DNA of 64,000 nt. Origin: Streptomyces sp. ISL-1 (GTDB lineage: Bacteria > Actinomycetota > Actinomycetes > Streptomycetales > Streptomycetaceae). Under the pieces are notes generated by a model. That model was not told the DNA's origin, did no database searches, and saw nothing but the letters and a program-made list of their open reading frames with translations. This document shows, one piece after another, positions 40,818-49,522 of this stretch. Location: assembly GCF_018614585.1 (NCBI RefSeq), contig NZ_JAGGOI010000040.1, positions 124,001-188,000 on the forward strand, in the 5' to 3' direction. Position 1 is the stretch's first letter. Each line of letters starts with the position of its first letter. The translations under genes were made by a program, and so were the position numbers.

Positions 40818-41948
40818 ATGACGAGCATCGGTGGTGCCGAGATGGTCGACTGGAATCTCGCTGTGGCGACCGCGACCCGATTTGTGCGGCCCGGGCCCGA
40901 CGTGAGCAGGGACGAGGCGCGCGCCGTCGTCGCCGAGCTGCGACGGCATGCCAAGGCGTCCGAGGAACATGTGCGGGGCTTCACCCGGCTGATCCCTGAA
41001 GGCCACGAACCACAGGACACTCCCGTCCTCGTCGTGGACCGGGCCGGGTGGGTCAAGGCGAACGTCGCGGGCTTCCGCGAGCTGCTCAAGCCGCTGCTGG
41101 ACAAGATGCAGGAACGCCGCCCCGGCGGCCCCGGCGGCGCGGTGCTCGGCGCGGTCGGCGGCAAGGTCACCGGCGTGGAGCTGGGGATGCTGCTGTCGTT
41201 CCTGGCCTCGCGGGTCCTCGGGCAGTACGAGACCTTCGCGCCGCCCACCCGTGAGCTGCCGGCCGGCGAGAGCGGCGGGGGGCGGCTGCTGCTCGTCGCC
41301 CCGAACATCGTGCACGTGGAGCGCGAACTCGAAGTCGACCCGCACGACTTCAGGCTCTGGGTCTGCCTCCATGAGGAGACCCACCGCACGCAGTTCACCG
41401 GCGTGCCGTGGCTGCGCGACCACCTCGAGGGCGAGATCCAGTCATTTCTCGCCGAGACCGAGGTCGACCCGATGACCGTCCTGGAGCGCTTCAGGGAGGC
41501 CGCCCAGTCGCTGTCCGGCGCGCGCCCCGAGGGCGAGGAGGACGAGAGCGGCCGGTCCATCGTCGAGCTGGTGCAGACCCCCGCCCAGCGCGAGATCCTC
41601 AGCCGGCTGACCGCAGTCATGTCGCTGCTCGAGGGCCACGCGGACTTTGTGATGGACGGCGTCGGGCCCGATGTCGTGCCCTCCGTCGCCGAGATCCGGG
41701 AGAAGTTCCAGCAGCGCAGGGCACGTGGCGCGAGCCGTCTCGACCAGGCGCTGCGCAAGCTGCTCGGGCTCGACGCCAAGCTGCGTCAGTACCGCGACGG
41801 CGAGCGCTTCGTGCGTTCCGTCGTCGAGGAGGTCGGTATGGATGGATTCAACCGGGTCTGGACCTCTCCGAACACCCTCCCCACTAAGGCGGAGATCGCC
41901 AAACCGGCGGACTGGGTCGCGAGAGTGCACCGTAAAGCAGAGTCGTGA
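40818..41948 (+). CDS. Zinc-dependent metalloprotease, zincin type (TIGR03624/F420-biosynthesis-associated)
   Basis: A 376-residue actinobacterial zincin. The metal site HEETH is at H185-H189 in WVCLHEETHRTQFTGVPWL, with a downstream conserved MSLLEGHADFVMDGVG that supplies the third ligand. The family is annotated 'coenzyme F420 biosynthesis-associated' because of its distribution, but its substrate is unknown. No signal peptide. It precedes tilS-hpt-ftsH, its usual neighbours. Confidence 0.93.
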   Translation: MTSIGGAEMVDWNLAVATATRFVRPGPDVSRDEARAVVAELRRHAKASEEHVRGFTRLIPEGHEPQDTPVLVVDRAGWVKANVAGFRELLKPLLDKMQERRPGGPGGAVLGAVGGKVTGVELGMLLSFLASRVLGQYETFAPPTRELPAGESGGGRLLLVAPNIVHVERELEVDPHDFRLWVCLHEETHRTQFTGVPWLRDHLEGEIQSFLAETEVDPMTVLERFREAAQSLSGARPEGEEDESGRSIVELVQTPAQREILSRLTAVMSLLEGHADFVMDGVGPDVVPSVAEIREKFQQRRARGASRLDQALRKLLGLDAKLRQYRDGERFVRSVVEEVGMDGFNRVWTSPNTLPTKAEIAKPADWVARVHRKAES

Positions 41949-42134
41949 GCGGGCGGCGTCCGACGGCAGAAGAACGCCCCCGTAATCACCCATCCGAGGG
42001 ACCGTAGGCAATGGGTAGGCGTGCAATGCTCGGGTATCGGCTCGGTTCTGTCACCATCGACGCACTCTGAGTGACTGATCTCCCCTCCGACTCCGACCGA
42101 GGCACCCCCCAACTTTTCACGAAGGGCACCAGAC

Positions 42135-43256
42135 ATGGGTCCCCATCCTGCGGTCGCGGCGATACGCCTGGCGGTCCGCCGCGTACTCCACGACGTACTC
42201 ACCGAACACTCCGACCGCGTCGCGCGCTCCGTGACGCACGCGACCTCTTCGTACTCCGCCTACTCCGCGTCCCCCTCGCGCTCGGCGTCCTCCGCGTCCT
42301 CCGCGACCGCGACGAGTCCCGCGAACCCCGTCTCCGCAGGCGAGCAGCCGCTCGTCCTCGTGGCGTGCTCCGGCGGCGCCGACTCGATGGCCCTCGCCTC
42401 CGCCCTCGCTTTCGAAGCCCGCAAACTCTCCGTCCGGGCCGGCGGCATCACCGTCGACCACGGCCTTCAGGACGGCTCCGACCTTCGCGCCGCCGAGGTC
42501 GCCGCCCGGCTCACCGCGCTGCAGCTCGACCCCGTCGAAGCCATCGCCGTGCGGGTCGGTCGCGGCGGCGGACCCGAGGCTGCGGCCCGTGACGCCCGCT
42601 ACGCCGCCCTCGACGACGCCGCGGAGCGCTACGGCGCCGCGGCCGTGCTGCTCGGCCACACCCGCGACGACCAAGCTGAAACCGTCCTGCTGGGCCTCGC
42701 CCGCGGCTCCGGCATCCGCTCGCTGTCCGGCATGGCGGCCATCTCCGGGGCGTCCGGCCGCTACCGCCGCCCCTTCCTCCAGCTCGACCGGCAGACCGCC
42801 CGCAAGGCCTGTATGGTCCAGTCGCTGCCCGTCTGGGACGACCCGCACAACGCCGACCCGGCCTACACCCGCTCCCGGCTGCGCCACGAAGGCCTGCCCG
42901 CCCTGGAGAAGGCGCTCGGCAAAGGCGTCGTCGAGGCGCTGGCCCGTACCGCGCAGCTCTCCCGCGACGATGCCGACGCCCTGGACACCTGGGCCGCCGA
43001 CGCGGACGCCGCCGTACGGGACGACGCGGGTCAGCTTCAGTGCGTGAAGCTGTACGCGCTGCCGCCCGCCGTGCGCCGCCGGGTGCTGCGCCGGGCCATC
43101 ATCGAGGCCGGTGCGCCCGCCGGTTCACTCTTCGCCCGGCACGTCGAGGAAGTCGACCGTCTTATCACGAGCTGGCGCGGCCAGGGAGCCATCAATCTGC
43201 CCGGCCGCGTCGAGGCGCGACGGCAGGGTGGCAGACTGGTCATTCGGCAAGGCTGA
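42135..43256 (+). CDS. tilS: tRNA(Ile)-lysidine synthetase
   Basis: A 373-residue TilS, which converts C34 of the CAU-anticodon tRNA-Ile to lysidine so that it reads AUA. The PP-loop ATP site SGGADS is at 79-84, followed by ITVDHGLQDGSD and LLGHTRDDQAETVLLGLARG. A serine/alanine-rich low-complexity insert (about residues 33-68) separates the first helix from the PP-loop. It ends 15 bases before hpt, so the pair is probably one transcript. Confidence 0.95.
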   Translation: MGPHPAVAAIRLAVRRVLHDVLTEHSDRVARSVTHATSSYSAYSASPSRSASSASSATATSPANPVSAGEQPLVLVACSGGADSMALASALAFEARKLSVRAGGITVDHGLQDGSDLRAAEVAARLTALQLDPVEAIAVRVGRGGGPEAAARDARYAALDDAAERYGAAAVLLGHTRDDQAETVLLGLARGSGIRSLSGMAAISGASGRYRRPFLQLDRQTARKACMVQSLPVWDDPHNADPAYTRSRLRHEGLPALEKALGKGVVEALARTAQLSRDDADALDTWAADADAAVRDDAGQLQCVKLYALPPAVRRRVLRRAIIEAGAPAGSLFARHVEEVDRLITSWRGQGAINLPGRVEARRQGGRLVIRQG

Positions 43257-43271
43257 CGCAGCACGACGAAA

Positions 43272-43835
43272 GTGGCCCGGGTGAACGAGAAGGACATGGG
43301 CACCGACCTCCAGTCGGTGCTCATCACCAAGGAAGAGATCGACGCGAAGCTGGGCGAACTGGCCGCGAAGATCGACGCGGAGTACGCGGGCAAGGACCTG
43401 CTCCTTGTCGGTGTCCTCAAGGGCGCCGTGATGGTGATGGCCGACCTGGCGCGTTCGCTGGCCACTCCCGTCACCATGGACTGGATGGCGGTGTCGTCCT
43501 ACGGCGCGGGCACCCAGTCGTCGGGCGTGGTCCGGATCCTCAAGGACCTGGACACCGACATCAAGGGCAAGCACGTCCTGATCGTCGAGGACATCATCGA
43601 CTCCGGCCTCACGCTCTCCTGGCTGCTGTCGAACCTCGGCTCGCGCGAGCCGGCGTCCCTCGAGGTCTGCACCCTGCTGCGTAAGCCGGATGCCGCGAAG
43701 GTCGCGATCGATGTGAAGTGGATCGGCTTCGACATTCCGAATGAGTTCGTCGTCGGTTATGGCCTGGATTACGCCGAGAAGTACCGCAATCTGCCGTTCG
43801 TCGGCACGCTCGCACCACACGTTTACGGCGGCTGA
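43272..43835 (+). CDS. hpt: Hypoxanthine phosphoribosyltransferase
   Basis: A 187-residue HPRT. PRPP-binding loop VLIVEDIIDSGLTLSWLL, and the substrate/metal regions VGVLKGAVMVMADLAR and WIGFDIPNEFVVGYGLDYAE. It salvages hypoxanthine and guanine. The start could be the GTG at 43272 or 43281 or the ATG at 43296 (MGTDLQSV); none has a strong ribosome site, and the longest is kept. tilS-hpt-ftsH is a classical conserved order. Confidence 0.95.
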   Translation: MARVNEKDMGTDLQSVLITKEEIDAKLGELAAKIDAEYAGKDLLLVGVLKGAVMVMADLARSLATPVTMDWMAVSSYGAGTQSSGVVRILKDLDTDIKGKHVLIVEDIIDSGLTLSWLLSNLGSREPASLEVCTLLRKPDAAKVAIDVKWIGFDIPNEFVVGYGLDYAEKYRNLPFVGTLAPHVYGG

Positions 43836-43995
43836 AGCCCCGCACAGGCACGGGAACCCTGGCCTCCTCCCCGCCGTTGGAGCAAGGGAAGGCGGTCGCC
43901 GGTGACAATGCTGGGGTACCGTCCGAAGAACAGTCTTTTCTCACAGCAGCATTTACCTACGGGCAGGAGGGACGGGGCGAATTCGCTCCGTATGG

Positions 43996-46017
43996 ATGGA
44001 CGTGAAGCGATACTTCCGTGGGCCGGTCATGTGGATTGTGCTGGCCGTCCTCGCCGTGGTCGTGTTGATGCAGGTCGTCGGCTCGTCCGGCGGCTACAAG
44101 ACGGTGGACACCGGCGAGGTCGTCCAGGCGATCGACAAGAACCAGGTCGACCAGGTCAAACTGACCACAGGCGACGAACAGATCATCAAGGTTGATCTGA
44201 GGGACGGCCAGAAGGTCAAGGGCAGCGACAAGATTCAGGCCAGCTACATCGGCGCCCAGGGTGCCGATCTGGCCGAGAAGCTGCAGACGAAGTACGAGGC
44301 CGGCGACATCGAGAAGGGTTACACCGTCTCGCCGTCGAAGCAGAGCCCGTTCCTTTCGGTGCTGCTCTCGCTGCTGCCCTTCGTTCTGATCGTGGTGGTC
44401 TTCCTCTTCCTGATGAACCAGATGCAGGGCGGCGGCTCCCGAGTCATGAACTTCGGGAAGTCCAAGGCCAAGCTGATCACCAAGGACACTCCGAAGACGA
44501 CCTTCTCCGATGTGGCGGGGGCCGACGAGGCTGTCGAGGAACTCCATGAGATCAAGGAGTTCCTGCAGGAGCCGGCCAAGTTCCAGGCGGTCGGCGCCAA
44601 GATTCCGAAGGGTGTGCTGCTGTACGGCCCGCCCGGTACGGGCAAGACGTTGCTCGCACGCGCCGTCGCGGGCGAGGCGGGCGTCCCGTTCTACTCGATC
44701 TCCGGCTCCGACTTCGTCGAGATGTTCGTCGGCGTCGGTGCCTCCCGAGTGCGCGACCTCTTCGAGCAGGCCAAGGCGAACGCCCCGGCGATCGTCTTCG
44801 TCGACGAGATCGACGCTGTCGGCCGGCACCGCGGTGCGGGTCTCGGCGGCGGCCACGACGAGCGTGAGCAGACGCTGAACCAGCTGCTCGTCGAGATGGA
44901 CGGCTTCGACGTGAAGGGCGGCGTCATCCTGATCGCCGCCACCAACCGGCCGGACATCCTCGACCCGGCGCTGCTGCGCCCGGGCCGGTTCGACCGGCAG
45001 ATCGCCGTCGACCGCCCGGACATGCAGGGCCGACTGGAGATCCTCAAGGTCCACCAGAAGGGCAAGCCGGTCGCCCCGGACGTCGACCTGGGCGCTGTCG
45101 CCCGGCGTACGCCCGGCTTCACCGGCGCGGACCTGTCGAACGTGCTGAACGAAGCGGCGCTCCTGACGGCGCGCAGCAACAAGAAGCTGGTCGACAACCA
45201 CTCCCTGGACGAGGCGATCGACCGCGTCGTGGCGGGCCCGCAGAAGCGGACCCGGATCATGTCGGAGAAGGAAAAGAAGATCACCGCGTATCACGAGGGC
45301 GGTCACGCCCTGGTCGCGGCGGCCTCGCCGAACTCCGACCCGGTCCACAAGATCACGATCCTGTCCCGTGGCCGGGCGCTCGGTTACACCATGGTCCTGC
45401 CGGACGAGGACAGGTACTCCACCACGCGCAATGAAATGCTCGACCAGCTGGCATACATGCTGGGCGGCCGCGCGGCGGAGGAGCTCGTCTTCCACGACCC
45501 GACCACCGGTGCGGCCAACGACATCGAGAAGGCCACGACCACGGCCCGCGCGATGGTCACGCAGTACGGCATGACCGAGCGGCTCGGCGCGATCAAGTTC
45601 GGTGGCGACAACTCGGAGCCCTTCCTGGGCCGTGAGATGGGCCACCAGCGGGACTACTCCGAAGAGGTCGCGGCGCTGGTCGACGAAGAGGTCAAGAAGC
45701 TCATCGAGACCGCGCACAACGAGGCCTGGGAGATCCTTGTCGAGAACCGCGACGTTCTCGACAACCTGGTCCTGCAGTTGCTGGAGAAGGAGACACTCAG
45801 CAAGGAGCAGATCGCTGAGATCTTCGCGCCCATCGTGAAGCGCCCGGCCCGCCCGGCGTGGACCGGCTCCTCGCGGCGTACGCCGTCGACGCGGCCGCCG
45901 GTGCTCTCGCCGAAGGAGCTGGCGCTGACCAACGGCGCTGTCGGCACCAATGGCGCGGCGCCCACGGACGCCGCCCCGGCTGTCGAGGCGGTCCCGGAGG
46001 AGCGTCCGGAGAGCTGA
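43996..46017 (+). CDS. ftsH: ATP-dependent zinc metalloprotease FtsH
   Basis: A 673-residue FtsH. Two transmembrane helices (about 10-28, VMWIVLAVLAVVVLMQ, and about 116-138) flank an outer domain. The AAA module has Walker A GPPGTGKT at 211-218, Walker B FVDEIDAVGR and the second region of homology NRPDILDPALLRPGRFD. The protease site is H433-E-G-G-H437. A disordered Thr/Pro/Ala tail ends it, as in other streptomycetes. Degrades misfolded and regulatory membrane proteins. MDVKRYFRGP start. Confidence 0.97.
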   Translation: MDVKRYFRGPVMWIVLAVLAVVVLMQVVGSSGGYKTVDTGEVVQAIDKNQVDQVKLTTGDEQIIKVDLRDGQKVKGSDKIQASYIGAQGADLAEKLQTKYEAGDIEKGYTVSPSKQSPFLSVLLSLLPFVLIVVVFLFLMNQMQGGGSRVMNFGKSKAKLITKDTPKTTFSDVAGADEAVEELHEIKEFLQEPAKFQAVGAKIPKGVLLYGPPGTGKTLLARAVAGEAGVPFYSISGSDFVEMFVGVGASRVRDLFEQAKANAPAIVFVDEIDAVGRHRGAGLGGGHDEREQTLNQLLVEMDGFDVKGGVILIAATNRPDILDPALLRPGRFDRQIAVDRPDMQGRLEILKVHQKGKPVAPDVDLGAVARRTPGFTGADLSNVLNEAALLTARSNKKLVDNHSLDEAIDRVVAGPQKRTRIMSEKEKKITAYHEGGHALVAAASPNSDPVHKITILSRGRALGYTMVLPDEDRYSTTRNEMLDQLAYMLGGRAAEELVFHDPTTGAANDIEKATTTARAMVTQYGMTERLGAIKFGGDNSEPFLGREMGHQRDYSEEVAALVDEEVKKLIETAHNEAWEILVENRDVLDNLVLQLLEKETLSKEQIAEIFAPIVKRPARPAWTGSSRRTPSTRPPVLSPKELALTNGAVGTNGAAPTDAAPAVEAVPEERPES

Positions 46018-46054
46018 CCCGTCCGGCGCTGTGGCAACACAGGGCCCGGAATGG

Positions 46055-46093
46055 ATGCCGCGTCCCCCAGGTTTAGCCTGGGGGACGCGGCAT
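46055..46093 (+). terminator. Terminator between ftsH and folE
   Basis: ATGCCGCGTCCCCCAGG (46055-46071) pairs perfectly with CCTGGGGGACGCGGCAT (46077-46093) around a TTTAG loop, 38 bases after the ftsH stop and 43 before folE. Confidence 0.9.
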
Positions 46094-46135
46094 TCCCGTA
46101 TTGCTGCACGTCAGAGTAAGAGGAACGAGGCACAG

Positions 46136-46741
46136 ATGACCGACCCGGTGACGCTGGACGGCGAGGGCACGATCGGCGAATTCGACGAGAAGCGGGCCGA
46201 GAATGCCGTACGCGAGCTACTCATCGCGGTCGGGGAGGACCCGGACCGTGAGGGCCTGCGGGAGACGCCGACGCGTGTGGCGCGTGCGTACAAGGAGATA
46301 TTCGGGGGGCTCTGGCAGCAGCCGGAGGACGTCCTGACGACGACGTTCGACCTCGGTCACGACGAGATGGTCCTGGTGAAGGACATCGAGGTCATGAGCT
46401 CCTGCGAGCACCACCTGGTGCCGTTCCACGGCGTCGCGCATGTCGGGTACATCCCGTCGTCGGACGGGAAGATCACCGGGCTGTCGAAGCTGGCCCGCCT
46501 TGTGGACGTCTTCGCCCGGCGGCCGCAGGTGCAGGAGCGGATGACCACGCAGATAGCGGACTCGCTGATGGAGATCCTGGAGCCGCGCGGCGTGATCGTG
46601 GTCGTCGAGTGCGAGCACATGTGCATGACGATGCGAGGCGTGCGGAAGCCGGGCGCGAAGACGATCACTTCGGCGGTGCGGGGGCAGCTGCGGGATCCGG
46701 CGACGCGGAACGAAGCGATGAGCCTGATCATGGCGCGCTGA
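46136..46741 (+). CDS. folE: GTP cyclohydrolase I
   Basis: A 201-residue type I GTP cyclohydrolase, first step of folate (and pteridine) synthesis: GTP to dihydroneopterin triphosphate. Zinc ligands in VMSSCEHHLVPFHG and VECEHMCMTMRGVRKPGA; substrate region KITGLSKLARLVDVFARRPQ. The AGGAACGAGG before the ATG is the ribosome site. It is separated from ftsH by a strong hairpin, so it probably has its own promoter. Confidence 0.97.
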   Translation: MTDPVTLDGEGTIGEFDEKRAENAVRELLIAVGEDPDREGLRETPTRVARAYKEIFGGLWQQPEDVLTTTFDLGHDEMVLVKDIEVMSSCEHHLVPFHGVAHVGYIPSSDGKITGLSKLARLVDVFARRPQVQERMTTQIADSLMEILEPRGVIVVVECEHMCMTMRGVRKPGAKTITSAVRGQLRDPATRNEAMSLIMAR

Positions 46742-47389
46742 GGGCTGTACGGCGCGGGGGCGTGCCTCAGCCCTTCCGGGGCGGAGGGGTACGGCGGGTG
46801 CGGGCGCGGACTTTCCCCTACCCCGCCCCCACGGCCTGGCGGCCGTGGGAGGTACCCCCGTCCCGAAACTGGGGGCGTCAGCCCCCACACCCTCGATTCT
46901 CCGACGGCTCTGCCGCCGGAGGGAAGCAAGGGCCGGGACCGACGCCCCCCAACGCTCCGGCGGCTCCGCCGCAGAGCCCAGGAAGGCGGGGAGCTGACCG
47001 CCCTGCCCCCCCACACGCGGGTCGGCTTCGCGCCGCCCAGCAAGACGGAGCTGACGGCCCCTGCACAGCTCTGGCTTCGGTGTCGCAGGGCAAAGGAGGG
47101 CGGGGCCGGCTCTCCTGCGCCTACCCCTCGGGGTGACGGGGTCTGTGGCATGTCGCCGGGGAGGGGCCGTGCAGGGTCGTCCCCGCAGGGGATCGGCGGC
47201 CGGACCCAGTGATCAATACGAACCCCGTTTCGCCGCCGGCTCCGAGGAGTCGAGCCCGGAGGGGCCCCGGAACCCACACCGGCCTGGCACCGGGCACCCC
47301 GGGCCCGCAGCGCGGACGGCCGCGCCTCACGCCACCGGGCAACCCCCGGGCCCGCACCGCGGACCCCGTACCCCCGCACCGGGAACGCC
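46742..47389. other. 648-bp intergenic region with dispersed-repeat character
   Basis: No gene is credible here: frames on both strands are low-complexity and lack family features. 46815-46885 carries a motif chain (TTCCCCTACCCCGCCCC..., ACGGCCTGGCGGCCGT hairpin, GGGAGGTACCCCC, CCCGAAACTGGGG) that resembles the block at 59680-59770. Two more hairpin-like GC tracts follow (near 46910-46990). The rest is the shared 3' region of convergent folE and DUF3180 genes. Confidence 0.6.
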
Positions 47390-47866
47390 TTACGCGCGGG
47401 CCACGTCCTCGTCGTCGTCCTCCGGGAGTTTGCAGACCCGCTCCAGGAAGAACGCCGCCGCGATCACGCCGATGCCCGCCAGCACTGAGAAGCCCGCGTA
47501 AATCGCCTGGTCCCGGCGGGCCGGGATCTCCAGGGAGCCCAGCAGGTACACGCCCGCCCCGCCGTACATGCCCGCCACCAGCGCCGCCACCAGCGCGCTC
47601 GCCTGGCCGAAGACCACCGCTCGGGCCGCCATCAGCGGCTCAACGCCCTTCGCGCCCGGGCGCCGTTCGCGCTGGGCCCGCAGGCGGGCGCGGATCGAGA
47701 GTGCCGTCGCGGTGAGGATGACGGCGATCACCGCCAGCACGACCGGCGCGGCCAGCGGCACGCTCGGCAGTGTGCCGAACGCCTCCCACAGGCGGGCGCC
47801 GCCCCAGGACAGCACCCCGGCCACGGCGAAGAGACCGGCCAGTACACCGACCCGTAGTTGCTTCAC
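47390..47866 (-). CDS. DUF3180 membrane protein
   Basis: A 158-residue protein with four predicted transmembrane helices (VGVLAGLFAVAGVLSWGGAR; APVVLAVIAVILTATALSI; ALVAALVAGMYGGAGVYLLG; FSVLAGIGVIAAAFFLERV). DUF3180 regularly follows folK in actinobacteria. Start GTG at 47866 (KQLRVG). Function unknown. Confidence 0.9.
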   Translation of the reverse strand: MKQLRVGVLAGLFAVAGVLSWGGARLWEAFGTLPSVPLAAPVVLAVIAVILTATALSIRARLRAQRERRPGAKGVEPLMAARAVVFGQASALVAALVAGMYGGAGVYLLGSLEIPARRDQAIYAGFSVLAGIGVIAAAFFLERVCKLPEDDDEDVARA

Positions 47867-47913
47867 CGAGAATGCCGCCCTTCGCCTGTCCGCCGTATGC
47901 AAGAGCCTAACGA

Positions 47914-48528
47914 CTAGTCGGGCAGACGGAGTTCCAGGTCGGCGCGGGCAACCACGGCGCCCCGCCCGACGCCGGCCAGCAGCTGCGCCACCGGACCATA
48001 ACCCGGAATCTGCGCCTCCGGCTCGATGTCGTGCCACGGGGCGAGTACGAACGCGCGCTGGTGGGCGCGCGGGTGGGGCAGCGTGAGCGACGGGTCGTCG
48101 GAGACCTCTTCGGCGTACGCCACGATGTCGACGTCGATGGTGCGCGGACCCCAGCGCTCCTCGCGGACCCGGTCGAAGGCCTCTTCGATGGCCTGGCCGC
48201 GCTCCAGCAGGGAGGACGGCGGAAGTGTGGTCTTGATCACAACGACCGCGTTGAAGTACGCGGGCTGGCTGCCGGGCTCGACGCCCCACGGCTCCGTCTC
48301 GTACACCGGAGACACGGCCTTGACCCGCAGCCCGGGCGTGTCCTCGAGGGCGTCGATGGCGCCCTGGAGGGTCTCGAGGCGGTTGCCGAGGTTGGCGCCG
48401 AGGGCGATCACGGCCCGTTTCGGGTTGGACAGGGTGATGTCCGCCGCGTCGACCTGCTCCACCACGGAGGCGGGTACCGGCTGCACGGTCGGGTCGCTCT
48501 GCGTCCCGTTCGAAGGAAACACGGTCAT
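47914..48528 (-). CDS. folK: 2-amino-4-hydroxy-6-hydroxymethyldihydropteridine pyrophosphokinase
   Basis: A 204-residue HPPK. Motifs: AVIALGANLGNRLETLQGAI, PWGVEPGSQPAYFNAV, and ERWGPRTIDVDIVAY plus LPHPRAHQRAFVLAPW. It transfers pyrophosphate from ATP to the pterin. The N-terminal 35 residues are a variable extension. Its ATG overlaps the folB stop by four bases (ATGA). Confidence 0.96.
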   Translation of the reverse strand: MTVFPSNGTQSDPTVQPVPASVVEQVDAADITLSNPKRAVIALGANLGNRLETLQGAIDALEDTPGLRVKAVSPVYETEPWGVEPGSQPAYFNAVVVIKTTLPPSSLLERGQAIEEAFDRVREERWGPRTIDVDIVAYAEEVSDDPSLTLPHPRAHQRAFVLAPWHDIEPEAQIPGYGPVAQLLAGVGRGAVVARADLELRLPD

Positions 48529-48884
48529 ACTCGGCTCCGGGTGATCGTGATGGTCACGTCGTCGAAAGGCACCGTGATCGGTGCGTCAGGCTTGTGCACG
48601 ACCACCTCGACCTCTTCGACGCCGTCGTGCTTGAGGCACTGCTGGGCGATTCTCGCCGCCAGCGTCTCGATCAGGTCGACGGGCTCGCCCTCGACGACCG
48701 CCACGACCTCCTCCGCCACAATGCCGTAGTGCACGGTCTTCGCCAGGTCGTCGTCGGCCGCGGCGGGGCGGGTGTCGAGGCCGAGCACCAGGTCCACGAT
48801 GAAGGTCTGGCCCTCCTCGCGTTCCCGGGGGAAAACGCCATGGTGCCCGCGGGCCTTGAGGCCGCGCAGCGCGACACGATCCAC
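48525..48884 (-). CDS. folB: Dihydroneopterin aldolase
   Basis: A 119-residue FolB: LRGLKARGHHGVFPRERE, EEVVAVVEGEPVDLIETLAA and EVEVVVHKPDAPI. It cleaves dihydroneopterin to the pterin that FolK uses. Start GTG at 48884 with GGAG upstream. Coupled to folK. Confidence 0.95.
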   Translation of the reverse strand: MDRVALRGLKARGHHGVFPREREEGQTFIVDLVLGLDTRPAAADDDLAKTVHYGIVAEEVVAVVEGEPVDLIETLAARIAQQCLKHDGVEEVEVVVHKPDAPITVPFDDVTITITRSRV

Positions 48885-49075
48885 GCGAATCACTCCTGCT
48901 GTCGTTGTTCTTGCGGAGACGCGGCCGCGTGCGGGCGGCCCGTGTCCATAATCGAATCTACCTGCGAGCACTGACAGCGCTCGCCCGCGGGGACTGTGGT
49001 CAGGGACACGGCGAGGCTGGTAGCCGCCCTACCCGGAGGCCCGGAATTCCAACCTCCATAGGGCCACTTACCCAC

Positions 49076-49522
49076 TTACGAGGGGGTCTCGTCGTCCTCT
49101 TCCTCATCGCTTTCCGCCAGTACGGGTGATCCGTGATGTGACCACATCTTCCATCCGTCCGATGTGCGACGGAACACATTCGTGGCGACGACGAGCTGGC
49201 CGACCAGGGGGCCGAGTTCGCCGCTCTCCTCGGCGGGGCCGCCGCTGAGGATGTTCTCCGTACAGGTCACCAGGGCGGTGTCGCCGGCGAGGCTCACCTT
49301 GACGTCGGTGAGGAAGAACTGGATGTACTCCGTGTTCGCCATGATCAGGGCGTACGAGCGGAGGACTTCGCCGCGGCCGGAGAGCACGGGCCAGCCCGGG
49401 TGGATGCACGAGATGCCCTCGTCCAGCCAGAGGCTGGAGAGCTCGTCGAAATCCCCGCGCTCCATCGTCTCGTAGAACGTGGTGTTGGCCGCTTCGACCA
49501 GCTCCACCTCGGTACGGCTCAC
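49076..49522 (-). CDS. SnoaL/NTF2-like family protein
   Basis: A 148-residue NTF2-fold protein (VEAANTTFYETMERGDFDEL, then DEGISCIHPGWPVLSGRGEV and TSDGWKMWSHHGSPV). Members bind small ligands or act as isomerases. Its place inside the fol cluster is conserved in Streptomyces. Its GTG overlaps the folP stop (GTGA), so it is co-translated with folP. Specific role unknown. Confidence 0.9.
   Translation of the reverse strand: MSRTEVELVEAANTTFYETMERGDFDELSSLWLDEGISCIHPGWPVLSGRGEVLRSYALIMANTEYIQFFLTDVKVSLAGDTALVTCTENILSGGPAEESGELGPLVGQLVVATNVFRRTSDGWKMWSHHGSPVLAESDEEEDDETPS

Noticed and set aside
39281..41779. 832-codon minus-strand open frame
   Set aside because: Antisense to the dacB and zincin genes, which carry active-site motifs; the frame is low-complexity.
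46742..47389. Genes in the folE-DUF3180 gap
   Set aside because: Open frames exist on both strands but are Pro/Arg/Gly-rich, without family motifs, and mostly shadow or repeat sequence.
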